Below are positions 1-8,788 of a DNA stretch of 64,000 nucleotides, piece after piece; within the stretch, counting starts at the first letter, position 1, and every line of letters begins with the position of its first letter. Position numbers and translations under genes: made by a program. Under the pieces are notes generated by a model that worked only from the letters and a program-made list of their open reading frames with translations, was not told where the DNA came from and searched no databases. Location of the stretch: positions 3,203,001 through 3,267,000 of the forward strand of contig NZ_CP015405.2 in the NCBI RefSeq assembly GCF_001689125.2. The letters run 5' to 3'. This DNA comes from Blautia pseudococcoides (GTDB lineage: Bacteria; Bacillota; Clostridia; Lachnospirales; Lachnospiraceae).

Positions 1-809
1 GATTTGAGTGCTCTCAGCTTTTCTATTTTTTCCTCATGATTTTCATATACCATGCGTGCCGCAGTTCCAAGTCCCGCGATCCCCGGCACATTATCTGTAC
101 CGGAACGCATACCCTTTTGCTGGCCGCCGCCCAGAATAAGGGGCCGGATCTTCACCTTTTCACTGACATATAAAAACCCTACGCCCTTTGGCCCGTGGAT
201 TTTATGGCTGCTCACAGAGAGCAGGTCGATCCCGGCGCGTTTGGGATAAATTCTGTATTTTCCATAGCCCTGTATGGCATCCACATGGTATACCGTCTTA
301 GGATTCTTCTCATGCACCAGCTTTGCCACGGCCTCCACAGGCACTACGGCTCCCACTTCGTTATTCACATACATGGTGGATACCAGGATGGTATCCGGGC
401 GGATGGCTGCCTCCAGCTCTTCCATGGAGAGATTCCCTTTCTCATCCACAGGGATCACGGTCAGATCGTACCCCTGTTCTTTCAGCCAGTCAAGAGGTGC
501 CGAAACCGCTGCGTGCTCAAATGATGTGGTAATGATATGCTTACCCTGACGGCAGTTGGCAAGTGCTGTGCCCACCAAAGCCCAGTTGTCTGATTCTGTT
601 CCTCCGGAAGTGAAGAAAATCTCCTTTTCCTGTACTTTCAAGGTTTTGGCTATGGCCGCTGCTGCTTCCTTCACATACTTTTCCGCCTCCACGCCCTTTA
701 AATGCATAGCTGACGGGTTGCCGTAATCCTCTGTCATAGTCTTCACCACAATGTCCTTTACTTCATCAAAACATTTTGTGGTGGCTGAGTTGTCCAGATA
801 CGCTTCCAT
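1..809 (-). CDS. Cysteine desulfurase, NifS/IscS-type (C-terminus outside window)
   Basis: PLP enzyme that takes sulfur from L-cysteine as a persulfide for Fe-S cluster or tRNA thiolation pathways. Reading the minus strand from ATG at 809 gives the family N-terminus MEAYLDNSATT. Later come a TSGGTESDN cofactor-contact segment, HVDAIQG, and SSHKIHGPKG, which carries the lysine that holds PLP. The gene runs off the left edge after about 269 codons, so the loop with the catalytic cysteine is not visible. An AGGAGGAATAAC ribosome-binding site sits inside the end of the upstream rsmE gene, whose stop codon is one base from this ATG, so the two are surely co-transcribed. Which sulfur pathway it serves (iscS, nifS or a tRNA-specific paralog) cannot be told from this part. 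Confidence 0.9.
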   Translation of the reverse strand, partial: MEAYLDNSATTKCFDEVKDIVVKTMTEDYGNPSAMHLKGVEAEKYVKEAAAAIAKTLKVQEKEIFFTSGGTESDNWALVGTALANCRQGKHIITTSFEHAAVSAPLDWLKEQGYDLTVIPVDEKGNLSMEELEAAIRPDTILVSTMYVNNEVGAVVPVEAVAKLVHEKNPKTVYHVDAIQGYGKYRIYPKRAGIDLLSVSSHKIHGPKGVGFLYVSEKVKIRPLILGGGQQKGMRSGTDNVPGIAGLGTAARMVYENHEEKIEKLRALK

Positions 810-810
810 G

Positions 811-1548
811 TTATTCCTCCAATGCAAACATCAGGACAGAGAGAACTGTAAGTCCTGCTGTCTCTGTCCGCAGAATTCTTTTTCCCAGTGTGATGGCCTT
901 TGCTCCCATTTCCACTGCCATACGCACCTCTTCCTCGTCAAACCCGCCCTCCGGTCCAATGAAAATACCGATAGACCCGCCCGGTTCTATCTGAGCAATG
1001 ATCTCCTTAGTCTTTCTCATGCCTTCTGCCAGCTCATAGGGAAGAAGCACTATGTCCAGCTCCTTTGCCTGTTCTATCGCCTGGCTAAAACGCATGACAG
1101 GTTTTACCTCGGGCACATACATGCGTTTTGACTGCTTCGCCGCGCTGCCTGCAATGGCCTGCCAGCGGCGGATCTTGTTCTCTTCTTTTTTGCCTTCCAG
1201 CTTTACCACAGCACGCCTGGTCGCCACGGGAATGACTTCATGCACGCCGAGTTCCACAGCTTTCTGGATGATCAGTTCCATCTTATCACCTTTTGGAAGT
1301 CCCTGAAACAGATAAATTTGGGAAGGCAGCTCATACCCTGCCTCCTGCACATACATCACGTGTGCCAGGACTTCCTCTGCCCCCATCTCCTCAATGTAAC
1401 AGGCATACTCCAGATCATCACCGGAGCTTATGAGGATTTCCTCACCTGTTTTCATGCGGAGCACATTTTTTATATGGTTCACATCACTGCCCAGAATATG
1501 GATGGTATGCTCCTCCACCTGGGAAGGCTCTACGAAAAAACGGTACAT
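811..1548 (-). CDS. rsmE: 16S rRNA (uracil1498-N3)-methyltransferase RsmE
   Basis: SAM-dependent SPOUT-class methyltransferase acting on U1498 of 16S rRNA in the small subunit. The 245-residue product has the typical N-terminal PUA-like part (MYRFFVEPSQ, then HIKNVLRMKTGEEI) and the C-terminal knotted domain with IGIFIGPEGGFDEEE near residue 195 and LGKRILRTETAGLTVLSVLM near the end, both hallmarks of RsmE. Length is normal. The ATG at 1548 is preceded by AAGGAGCGTGATCC. It lies 12 bases after the prmA stop, and prmA-rsmE pairing is common in Firmicutes, which supports a translation-related operon that continues into the cysteine desulfurase. Confidence 0.96.
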   Translation of the reverse strand: MYRFFVEPSQVEEHTIHILGSDVNHIKNVLRMKTGEEILISSGDDLEYACYIEEMGAEEVLAHVMYVQEAGYELPSQIYLFQGLPKGDKMELIIQKAVELGVHEVIPVATRRAVVKLEGKKEENKIRRWQAIAGSAAKQSKRMYVPEVKPVMRFSQAIEQAKELDIVLLPYELAEGMRKTKEIIAQIEPGGSIGIFIGPEGGFDEEEVRMAVEMGAKAITLGKRILRTETAGLTVLSVLMFALEE

Positions 1549-1560
1549 GGATCACGCTCC

Positions 1561-2514
1561 TTAATTCTTTCTGGCGGTCACAGACACCCATTCGCCCTGA
1601 TAGGTCACCTCCAGGACCTCAAGGCCGGCATCCTTCACTGCCTTCACCACAGTTTCTTCCTTATTATCAATGATTCCAGATGTGATATAAATGCCGCCCT
1701 TTTTCATCTGGTTCAGAATGACCGGAGTGAGGGGTACCAGCACATCAGCCAGAATATTGGCAGCCACAATATCGTATTTTTCATACCCCACCTTGTCCTG
1801 GACGGTTTTGTCATCAATGATGTTTCCGATCATCATGTCAAAGCTCTCAGGCGGAATATCATTTACTTCCTTATTTTCCTCCACCGCGGGAACTGCACAG
1901 GGATCCAAATCTGTCCCCACAGCGTGCTTCGCTCCCAGTTTCAGGGCTACGATGGAAAGGATGCCGCTTCCGGTGCCCACATCCAGAAGTTCTGTCTCGG
2001 GGGTCACATATTTCTTGAGCTGACGGATGCAGAGCTGTGTGGTCTCATGCATCCCTGTGCCAAATGCAGTGCCCGGATCAATATGGATGATCATGCGGTC
2101 TTTGTCCTCATCCTTCACCTCTTCCCAGGAAGGAATGATCAGGATATCATCCACATAGAACTGTTTGAAATACTGTTTCCAGTTGTTGATCCAGTCTTTG
2201 TCCTCTGTCTGGGAGGTGGTTATGGTTCCCTCACCGATATCCACAAAATTGCGAAGATCCAAAAGCTCGGCTTCCACTTTTTGCAGCATTTCCTCCACGT
2301 TTTCATCCTCATCCAGATAGAAGTTCAGATAGGCCACCCCGTCATCCTCCGGCATATCCGGCAGGATGTCCACAAACATCTGTTTTTTATCCTCCTCAGT
2401 CAAAGGCTGTTTATCCTCTATCTCCGCACCCTGAATACCCATATCCGCCAGTGTGGATATAATAATGTCCTCCGCGTCGGTTCTTGTTTTCAGTGTGAAT
2501 TTATTCCATTTCAT
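1561..2514 (-). CDS. prmA: Ribosomal protein L11 methyltransferase PrmA
   Basis: Trimethylates ribosomal protein L11 using SAM. The 317-residue protein has the PrmA N-terminal alpha/beta domain (MKWNKFTLKTRTDAEDIIIS) and a C-terminal Rossmann methyltransferase domain. This contains DPGTAFGTGMHETTQ, LLDVGTGSGILSIVALKLGA (SAM motif I) and the NIL motif in VAANILADVLVPL, all diagnostic of the family. Length is normal. Start ATG at 2514 follows AAGGAGAATGTGATAT. It is the first recognisable gene of the prmA-rsmE-cysteine desulfurase run; the transporter upstream ends only 71 bases away, so read-through is possible. Confidence 0.96.
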   Translation of the reverse strand: MKWNKFTLKTRTDAEDIIISTLADMGIQGAEIEDKQPLTEEDKKQMFVDILPDMPEDDGVAYLNFYLDEDENVEEMLQKVEAELLDLRNFVDIGEGTITTSQTEDKDWINNWKQYFKQFYVDDILIIPSWEEVKDEDKDRMIIHIDPGTAFGTGMHETTQLCIRQLKKYVTPETELLDVGTGSGILSIVALKLGAKHAVGTDLDPCAVPAVEENKEVNDIPPESFDMMIGNIIDDKTVQDKVGYEKYDIVAANILADVLVPLTPVILNQMKKGGIYITSGIIDNKEETVVKAVKDAGLEVLEVTYQGEWVSVTARKN

Positions 2515-2584
2515 ATATCACATTCTCCTTTCCGGCTGCCTCTGCAGTCCGTGAAATCAAACTTCTGTAAACAGTTCCACCTGT

Positions 2585-3502
2585 CTATACAAATAAAAAC
2601 ACCAGGGAGATCGTGGCTGCCGAAAGTACGGTAGACAAAATGATCCCCTCGGAAATAGTTGTTGTCTCTTTCCCATACTGCTCTGCCATCATCATGGGCA
2701 TGTTCGCCACCGGCAGAGACATCATAAGTACAATGGAAGCCCTCATAATATAATCCGGCAGAAACGGTTTTAACAGCAGGGCCAGGGCTATAGGCACTGC
2801 AATAAAACGGATGGCAGTAAAAAGCAGAAGCCTTTTGTTTTTAAACACACTGCCCAGATTCATTCCCACCAGAGACATACCGATCACAAGCAGGGACAAA
2901 AGGGTGCAGGCATTGCCGCAGTAATTTACCAGTGACTGCAGATCCGCCGGGATTTTTATATTGAACCAATAAATAATAAATGCAAGGATGCAGGCAATAA
3001 ATCCGGGGCTGAAGATATCGGTCCAGGACTGCTCCACCCCTTCCACACCTTTTTTCACAAGCATGATCCCGAAGGTGAAGATCACCACATTGAACAGAAA
3101 GTTAAAGACGATCACATACACCATGGATTTCGGCCCAAGCACCGCAGACGCCACCGGCAGTCCGATAAAACCCAGATTGCCGAATACGGTCATCAGAATG
3201 TATGCCTCTCTGCGGGAAACAGGCACCCGCAGGATTTTTGTCAGAGCATATCCCAGTATTATGAGAAAGGCAAAGCAAAGAATGCCGATCAGGGCAACCA
3301 GGCCCACATTTTTTCTGGAGATGGAGGTCAGGTCGCTGAACATGCTGGAAATGATCAGAGCAGGGGAGCAGAGGTTTAATACCAGTGCTGACATGTCTTT
3401 GGATGCAGCGGAAGACAGGATGCGCCTTTTGTGCAGGAGAAAGCCTGCCATGATCAATGCGAATATTATTATCATCTGCTTCATAACTACAAGACCGCTC
3501 AT
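2585..3502 (-). CDS. AEC-family (auxin efflux carrier) transporter
   Basis: Integral membrane carrier of about 305 residues with roughly ten hydrophobic helices arranged as two five-helix halves, typical of the AEC family. Family-like segments include ALVLNLCSPALIISSMF near residue 40, FGNLGFIGLPVASAVLG near 105-120 and the proline-containing MMSLPVANMPMMMAEQYG near the C-terminus. Bacterial members move malate, malonate or unidentified organic anions; the substrate cannot be assigned here. An ATG at 3502 is used; a GGAG lies 12 bases upstream, and M7 is an alternative start. A good sigma-A-like promoter is visible upstream (3540-3568). The prmA operon begins 71 bases after its stop with no clear terminator between. 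Confidence 0.85.
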   Translation of the reverse strand: MSGLVVMKQMIIIFALIMAGFLLHKRRILSSAASKDMSALVLNLCSPALIISSMFSDLTSISRKNVGLVALIGILCFAFLIILGYALTKILRVPVSRREAYILMTVFGNLGFIGLPVASAVLGPKSMVYVIVFNFLFNVVIFTFGIMLVKKGVEGVEQSWTDIFSPGFIACILAFIIYWFNIKIPADLQSLVNYCGNACTLLSLLVIGMSLVGMNLGSVFKNKRLLLFTAIRFIAVPIALALLLKPFLPDYIMRASIVLMMSLPVANMPMMMAEQYGKETTTISEGIILSTVLSAATISLVFLFV

Positions 3503-3539
3503 TTTTTATACACTCTCCGCTTTTGTATTCAATATTCCT

Positions 3540-3568
3540 ATTATATATAAAAAATTTGTGGATTGCAA
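3540..3568 (-). promoter_or_regulatory. Putative sigma-A promoter of the AEC transporter
   Basis: On the minus strand a -35 box TTGCAA (3563-3568) and a perfect -10 box TATAAT (3540-3545) are separated by 17 bases. They lie about 40 bases upstream of the transporter start. Confidence 0.6.
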
Positions 3569-3579
3569 TGATAAATAGA

Positions 3580-3766
3580 GTTGGGTTTTAGAATCAAGGG
3601 GGGACGGAAACAGGGCAGGAAGGGGCCGGGGATGTATCTTTGCAGCCGCTCGACGTTCCAAAACCTGTGAACTGACCAATAACTGCGGATAAGACGGTCA
3701 CCAGAGGGTTCCCGAAAATCAACTGCCATCCCATGCACTAGCAACGGGCGCCGCCAGGCGCACAAA
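3580..3766. other. Unexplained GC-rich intergenic segment
   Basis: Part of the 347-base gap between the AEC transporter and the APC permease. The ends of the gap are explained by the transporter promoter and the permease terminator. This middle part is GC-rich compared with neighbouring intergenic DNA and contains G and C runs and short inverted stretches such as GGCGCCGCCAGGCGC. I see no convincing ribosome-binding site or protein. An 81-codon open frame on the minus strand has no recognisable family and runs through the terminator. It could be a structured RNA or a relic. Confidence 0.3.
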
Positions 3767-3767
3767 A

Positions 3768-3805
3768 AACAGAGACATAATCCCATAAAAGATTATATCT
3801 CTGTT
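3768..3805 (-). terminator. Rho-independent terminator of the APC permease
   Basis: Inverted repeat with 14-base arms (AACAGAGACATAAT and ATTATATCTCTGTT, one G-T pair) and a 10-base loop. On the minus strand it is followed by a run of T residues. It lies about 45 bases after the permease stop. Confidence 0.8.
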
Positions 3806-3849
3806 TCGATCACAGAAAGGAACTTGATCTCCGTCCCAAGCGGAGGTTC

Positions 3850-5205
3850 CTATGCCTCTTCGTAGCTGACTTCCATATGGACCTTGCCTGATCTTTTACG
3901 GAAATACGCATAGGCAAGACCGAAGATCAGTACCACTACATTGGCTACGAATTCCCATGGTTTCAGATCACTGAACAGAAGCAGTGTCTGTAAGATCAGG
4001 GAAATGCCTCCCACAACTGCCCAGAACAGCAGCATGCCGTTGCTTACATGGAACCTGGATTTTTTCCACACATCCGGAATCTTCTTGATCATGTTGTAAG
4101 AAGTAAATGCCAGTATGGCGAAGAATACATTATTCAAAATAACTGCCATGTTGCCGATGGTGGAGATTGGAACATTGAACAGGATAACGATCACGCATTC
4201 CACATAGAACATGGTCAGGATGACGGTAGGGGTTTTGTATTTCTTGTGGATGGTGGCAACCTTAGGCGGGAACCATCCGTCAACTGCTGCCTGCAGGATT
4301 GGCTTTGTAACCCAGCCGAGAGCAGAGTTCAGTGTTGTGGACAGGGCGAACATAGCACCGCCGACAATAAAAAACACATGCAGCGGATACGGCAGAACTT
4401 CCGCGGATACCAGTGTCAGCGGCTGATTGGCAACTTCCGCAACCGGAAGAACACCGGACGCGACCACTACCAGGCCCGCATAGAAAACAGCGATGATACA
4501 GGTAGCCACAATAATAACAAACGGTACATCCTTGGTGGGGTTCTTACACTCCGCACCCAGATGGATCACAACGTTTGCACCGCCCACTGCCCAGGTAAAG
4601 AGCGCGCCTGCCGACAGCATGGACTTCACACCGTGAGTCATAAATTCGGGCTGTTTAAAGTAATCTGCGGTTACATGGGGTAATCCAAATACGATAAATG
4701 CTGTAAGTGCCAGGATCATGATCAGCATCATAGCATTCTGTAGTTTGGCTGCCCCCTCAATCCCCATCAGGTTTGTCACATAGAAGACGGTCAACACAAT
4801 AAGCGCGATAAGCTGGCGCACAAAACCATTAGCGGCCAGGGCCGGAATCAGGCCCAGCATGTAATCCGCAAAACTCAAAGCGTACATTGCCAGCGCTGTC
4901 CAGGACAGGATATGGACAATAACGAAAAATCCCGCACTGACATCATTGCCGAGAAGTGCAAGCTGTGTATAAAAACCACCTCTCAGACGAACGGTACCGG
5001 CTACAAATATCAATGGAATATTGGTGAAAATTGTGAAAATGGCGGCAATCAGCATGGAAACGCTGGCTGATCTTCCTGTCATGGCAATACCAATCCCTAC
5101 CATGGCGAAGATACCGGAACCGATCGTCTGGCCAATACCAATGGACAACAGTTCTTTTCTGCCTAAAACTCTCTTTAGTTCTTTGGTTGAAGCAACTTCA
5201 GACAT
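3850..5205 (-). CDS. APC-family amino acid permease
   Basis: Secondary transporter of the amino acid-polyamine-organocation superfamily, 451 residues with about 12 hydrophobic segments. The N-terminal helix carries the family substrate motif (LSIGIGQTIGSGIFAMVGIG, residues about 20-39), followed by RLRGGFYTQLALLGN and, in the middle, LFTWAVGGANVVIHLGAECKNPTKDVP. The C-terminal tail is cytosolic and charged. Substrate is unknown. The ATG at 5205 has an AGAGGAGGGAATAT ribosome-binding site. It lies 159 bases downstream of the flavoenzyme gene with only a GC-rich hairpin between, and is followed by its own terminator, so it may supply or export a compound handled by that enzyme; this is inference. 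Confidence 0.9.
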   Translation of the reverse strand: MSEVASTKELKRVLGRKELLSIGIGQTIGSGIFAMVGIGIAMTGRSASVSMLIAAIFTIFTNIPLIFVAGTVRLRGGFYTQLALLGNDVSAGFFVIVHILSWTALAMYALSFADYMLGLIPALAANGFVRQLIALIVLTVFYVTNLMGIEGAAKLQNAMMLIMILALTAFIVFGLPHVTADYFKQPEFMTHGVKSMLSAGALFTWAVGGANVVIHLGAECKNPTKDVPFVIIVATCIIAVFYAGLVVVASGVLPVAEVANQPLTLVSAEVLPYPLHVFFIVGGAMFALSTTLNSALGWVTKPILQAAVDGWFPPKVATIHKKYKTPTVILTMFYVECVIVILFNVPISTIGNMAVILNNVFFAILAFTSYNMIKKIPDVWKKSRFHVSNGMLLFWAVVGGISLILQTLLLFSDLKPWEFVANVVVLIFGLAYAYFRKRSGKVHMEVSYEEA

Positions 5206-5300
5206 ATATTCCCTCCTCTTTTACACATTAATATTATATATAGACACAACTGCATCTTACTAAATCAGACAGATGCAAAACTCCCTTATGTACCGCCCTT

Positions 5301-5323
5301 CCGGGAAGCTTTACGCTCCCCGG
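5301..5323 (-). promoter_or_regulatory. GC-rich hairpin between the flavoenzyme and permease genes
   Basis: Inverted repeat CCGGGAAGC / GCTCCCCGG (9-base arms with one G-T pair) about 42 bases after the flavoenzyme stop. No T run follows on the minus strand. It may attenuate, process or stabilise the transcript rather than terminate it cleanly. Confidence 0.4.
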
Positions 5324-5364
5324 GGGCCGTGCATTAGAAAAGAGGTTATGTCTATGTCCTGCCG

Positions 5365-7326
5365 TTACGCGTTTTTCCCTGCAAAATATCCGCCGCTTAC
5401 TGCCTGCAGAATCTTGCCCGGTTTGATACAGTCACCTACGGTAATGAATTCAGCATCGTTGGTGCGGAGTTTCTCCACCTCGTCGATTTTAGATCTCATA
5501 CCCACAGACAACAATACCGTGTCTGCCGGATAGATAACTTCTTTGCCGTCTTTGTCTTTTGCATGTACTCCGTCATCCTCAATGGAGGTAACGGTAACTT
5601 CTGTATATGGATGTAAATTCTCTGTGCGTTTCTCGTATTCCAGCATCATGGCTTTCAGATGCAGGATCGGTGCATCAGGCGCCAGTTTTTCCTGCATTTC
5701 CAGAACCGTAACATCTTTTCCTTCCATAGCAAGAGCCAGGCCTTCCTCACATCCCACAAGGCCGCCGCCGATCACTACTACCTTTTCTCCGAATTCCAGA
5801 CCCGGATCGCGAAGCTGGGTAACTTTTACCACATTTTCTCTGTCAACTCCCGGAATTCTGGGGATAATAGGTTCTGCACCCACTGCGCACACCACGGTAT
5901 CCGGTGCGATTTCCTGAATCAGTTCCGGTGTGGCAGTTGTATTTAAACGTACCTGGATGGCTTTTCTCTCCACCATGCGGATCAAATACTGCATATATTT
6001 ACCAAGGTCTTCTTTGAAAGAAACATCATGAACAGCCACATTGAGCATACCGCCCAGACGGTCCGCTTTTTCGATCAAAATGACCTCGTGTCCCTGCTCC
6101 TCAGCCTTCAGAGCTGCCTGCATTCCACCAGGGCCTCCGCCGATCACCAATACTTTCTTAGGCAGCGGTTTTGGCTGATACATGCCTTCTTTTAAGTCGC
6201 GTCCCACTTCCGGATTCACCACACACTGGGAAATACCGGAGCACATATCTACATAAGGAACAAAGTCCAGGGACAGACAGTGATTACATCTCACACAGGG
6301 GCGTACTTCGTCGAAGCGTCCCGCTTTTGCCTTGTTGGGGAATTCCGGGTCTGCCAGTATCTGGCGGCCCACATAGATCACATCTGCCTTGCCCGATGCG
6401 ATAATATCTTCCATCTCTGCCGGATCGGACAGGGAACCTACGGTTGCGATCGGTGTCTTCACATGTTTCTTGATGGCCTCCGCCAGGTATACATTGACAC
6501 CGTGAGGCAGGAATGCTGACGGGAACATACGGCATCCGGAGTTCACATCGCGGAAGGAAGTAGCGGATACATGGATCAAATCCACTTTTCCGTCCAGCAT
6601 CTTGGCGAATTCAATAGCATCATCAATGCCGTAACCGCCTTCCATGAATTCATCACCTGAGATGCGGATCTCAATGGGGAAGTTGGGTCCTACTGCTTTT
6701 CGGATACGGTCAATGACCATAAGCGGGAATCTGGCACGGTTTTCAATGGAACCGCCGTATTTGTCTGTTCTTGTATTGTACAGCGGAGATAAGAATTCGC
6801 TGAGCAGCCATCCGTGGCCGCCGTGAACCATAACCATATCAAATCCGCCGAATTTAGCTACATAAGCACCGTGTGCAAAGGCATCTGCGATCTCGTTCAT
6901 GATGTCTTCATCCATAGGTGTTACATCCACGCCGTATACACCGGGCTGTGCACTTGGCCCATAGATGATCCCGTTGGTATACTGAGGATGGGCACGGGCA
7001 CCGCTATGTAAGATCTCGATATTGGCCAGTGCGTTGTGCTGATGGATCCTGTCTGTGAGCTGCAGGTGTGAGGGCATAAATCCCTCATTGTCCAAGTTAC
7101 AGAGATTGCCGTGAGCACTTCCTGTGTGGGCATGGACCAGGGTCTCACCTCTTGTGACAATGGCAGCACCGCCTTTTGCGCGGTTCTCAAAAGCTGCCAG
7201 GTTCTGCTCGGATAAGAATCCTGATGTGTTAGGTTCCGATCCCATAGGAGCAGTTGCGATACGGTTTTTCAGGGTTACGTTTCCGATGCGTAACGGGCTG
7301 AATAAATGTGGATAGTTAGTTGACAT
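5365..7326 (-). CDS. Fe-S flavin reductase, old yellow enzyme / 2-enoate reductase type
   Basis: A 653-residue NAD(P)H-dependent ene-reductase of the 2,4-dienoyl-CoA reductase / 2-enoate reductase group. Residues 1-340 form the FMN-binding TIM barrel (LFSPLRIGNVTLKNRIATAPM; VMVHGGHGWLLSEFLSPLYN with the catalytic-site histidines; DKYGGSIENRARF). Cysteines at 344, 347 and 350, plus 362 or 368, form the 4Fe-4S site that links the halves. Residues 390-653 hold two dinucleotide folds (KVLVIGGGPGGMQAALKAEE; KVVVIGGGLVGCEEG). Length is normal. Gut relatives reduce double bonds of bile acids, aromatic acrylates or other xenobiotics, but the substrate cannot be assigned. Two GntR regulators lie immediately upstream on the same strand. 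Confidence 0.92.
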   Translation of the reverse strand: MSTNYPHLFSPLRIGNVTLKNRIATAPMGSEPNTSGFLSEQNLAAFENRAKGGAAIVTRGETLVHAHTGSAHGNLCNLDNEGFMPSHLQLTDRIHQHNALANIEILHSGARAHPQYTNGIIYGPSAQPGVYGVDVTPMDEDIMNEIADAFAHGAYVAKFGGFDMVMVHGGHGWLLSEFLSPLYNTRTDKYGGSIENRARFPLMVIDRIRKAVGPNFPIEIRISGDEFMEGGYGIDDAIEFAKMLDGKVDLIHVSATSFRDVNSGCRMFPSAFLPHGVNVYLAEAIKKHVKTPIATVGSLSDPAEMEDIIASGKADVIYVGRQILADPEFPNKAKAGRFDEVRPCVRCNHCLSLDFVPYVDMCSGISQCVVNPEVGRDLKEGMYQPKPLPKKVLVIGGGPGGMQAALKAEEQGHEVILIEKADRLGGMLNVAVHDVSFKEDLGKYMQYLIRMVERKAIQVRLNTTATPELIQEIAPDTVVCAVGAEPIIPRIPGVDRENVVKVTQLRDPGLEFGEKVVVIGGGLVGCEEGLALAMEGKDVTVLEMQEKLAPDAPILHLKAMMLEYEKRTENLHPYTEVTVTSIEDDGVHAKDKDGKEVIYPADTVLLSVGMRSKIDEVEKLRTNDAEFITVGDCIKPGKILQAVSGGYFAGKNA

Positions 7327-7403
7327 AATAGCACCTCATTTCTCTTAATTGGTATACATTAAATATTTTCATACGTGTCAACCTTTCCGATTGGCTTATA
7401 CTG

Positions 7404-7432
7404 ATACTAGCATAAACCCGGTGGTTAATCAA
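7404..7432 (-). promoter_or_regulatory. Putative promoter of the flavin reductase gene
   Basis: On the minus strand TTGATT (7427-7432) and TAGTAT (7404-7409) are 17 bases apart, about 80 bases upstream of the start codon. The boxes are imperfect. The rest of the 433-base gap up to the GntR genes is very AT-rich and shows no gene; a regulator binding site would be expected here. Confidence 0.4.
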
Positions 7433-7668
7433 TATATTTTTATTTTTTCAGCATTAAAGTTAATTTTTCAGCTATATTTTTGTATATATTCCACAACATC
7501 TTATATCTCCGTTCTTAAATTAATATACTCCAATTTATTTTTCAATATATACCAAATACACGTCACGCTATTAAACTATACCAGATTCTTTTTCCAGAAG
7601 TATTTCGTCTTACAACATATATATTCTGCAATTTATAAAAAAGAAGACTTGCCCGTGAAAGAAAAGAA

Positions 7669-7700
7669 GAGCTGTGCACCAATATTGGGTGCAGCAGCTC
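7669..7700 (-). terminator. Terminator downstream of the GntR pair
   Basis: Inverted repeat beginning GAGCTG at 7669 and ending CAGCTC at 7700, with inner arms TGCACC/GGGTGCA and an AATATT loop. On the minus strand it is followed by the T-rich TTCTTTTCTTTC. It separates the regulator genes from the flavoenzyme gene. Confidence 0.7.
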
Positions 7701-7759
7701 TTAAATTGGCACAGCCCGGAGGCAGCATGTTCTTAGTCACTGCCCCGTCCTTTATCATG

Positions 7760-8788
7760 TTATACCGTTTTCCTCCCCTCATCCATGCGGGATTCTCCTG
7801 TCCCTTCCTCCAGCCACCTTTTAAAAACCAGCCCCCGCAGATGGAACAAAGACCCCTGGTCCGCATATTGATGAAAAGGAAAACTACAGATTTCCTTCTT
7901 CTCACACAGAAGCTGTATCTCTCCTATCAGTCCGTCCCTGTAGGAAGGATTCTGTGGCAGGATAACAGCCTGATATCTGTTGGTATTGCGTTCCAGCTCG
8001 TATATGCTGCTTTTAATGGGAATATACGCGTAAGGGCTGACCACTCCGAATTCCTTTAAAAAGCATTCCACGCTGAAGCGGTACCATTCGCTGCCGTAAA
8101 TGACGGCAATGGGCTTCTCCCCCCGTAATTTGGCAATGTTGCTGATGGTCTCATTGGATACTGAGAGGACCACCTTCTCCACAGGTATCTCGTCTCCGCC
8201 TTCCACCACATGCTTCACAGTTGCCCAGACCTCATCGTGATGATTGATGGTGGTTGCGAACAGATCATATTTTTCCCTGTTTAATATCTTGGGATTTTCC
8301 CTGATCTCATCTATGAGATACGCATCCGCGCGTACATTACAGAACTTTGCGATTTCCTCAGCCGTATCCTGCAAAAACTCCTCGCTGCAATCTATCCATG
8401 CAAGTTTCAGGCGTTCCCTGTCAGGGACGCGCTGCCAGGCACTTTCCATGAACATGCGCTCGATCTCTCTTCGTCCTTTGCCCATAGAGGCCAGTTTATC
8501 TATGGCTTCATCAATAATGCCGCATATTTTTTTGTCTATATCTGCCCTGCGGCTGGTATCCACATAGGTTCCGCTCCCTTTTTTCGTGGCAGCATAGCCT
8601 TCCCTGCACAGCTCTTCATAGGCCTGTTTCACTGTGTTTCGGGCTACATGCAGATTCTCACTGAGCTTCCGCTCCGGCATAAGACGCTCCCCTTCTTTCA
8701 GGGTCCCGTCCTCAATCTCTGCCATTAATTTTTGTGCGATCTGCAGATACACGGGCACTTTCCCATTATCCTCCGGTGTCCGGTTCAT
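7760..8788 (-). CDS. GntR-family transcriptional regulator (second of a tandem pair)
   Basis: DNA-binding regulator of 342 residues. Residues about 12-75 are a GntR winged helix-turn-helix (VPVYLQIAQKLMAEIEDGTL, then LSENLHVARNTVKQAYEEL and GYAATKKGSGTYV). The remaining 265 residues do not look like FadR, UTRA/HutC or MocR aminotransferase effector domains; an alpha/beta periplasmic-binding-like or response domain is possible but I do not recognise it. Its ATG overlaps the stop of the upstream GntR gene by 4 bases (ATGA), so the two are translationally coupled. It is about 30% similar by eye to its neighbour across the whole length, suggesting duplication. The likely target is the flavoenzyme gene downstream. 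Confidence 0.85.
   Translation of the reverse strand: MNRTPEDNGKVPVYLQIAQKLMAEIEDGTLKEGERLMPERKLSENLHVARNTVKQAYEELCREGYAATKKGSGTYVDTSRRADIDKKICGIIDEAIDKLASMGKGRREIERMFMESAWQRVPDRERLKLAWIDCSEEFLQDTAEEIAKFCNVRADAYLIDEIRENPKILNREKYDLFATTINHHDEVWATVKHVVEGGDEIPVEKVVLSVSNETISNIAKLRGEKPIAVIYGSEWYRFSVECFLKEFGVVSPYAYIPIKSSIYELERNTNRYQAVILPQNPSYRDGLIGEIQLLCEKKEICSFPFHQYADQGSLFHLRGLVFKRWLEEGTGESRMDEGRKTV

Noticed and set aside
1240..2634. Long plus-strand open frame (464 codons)
   Set aside because: It is antisense to rsmE and prmA, which have clear families and ribosome-binding sites; the His- and Leu-rich frame resembles nothing.
3541..3786. 81-codon minus-strand frame in the gap before the AEC transporter
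   Set aside because: No ribosome-binding site or family, and it overlaps both a promoter and a terminator hairpin.
7349..8059. Plus-strand frame of 236 codons
   Set aside because: It spans AT-rich non-coding DNA, a terminator and the antisense of the GntR gene.
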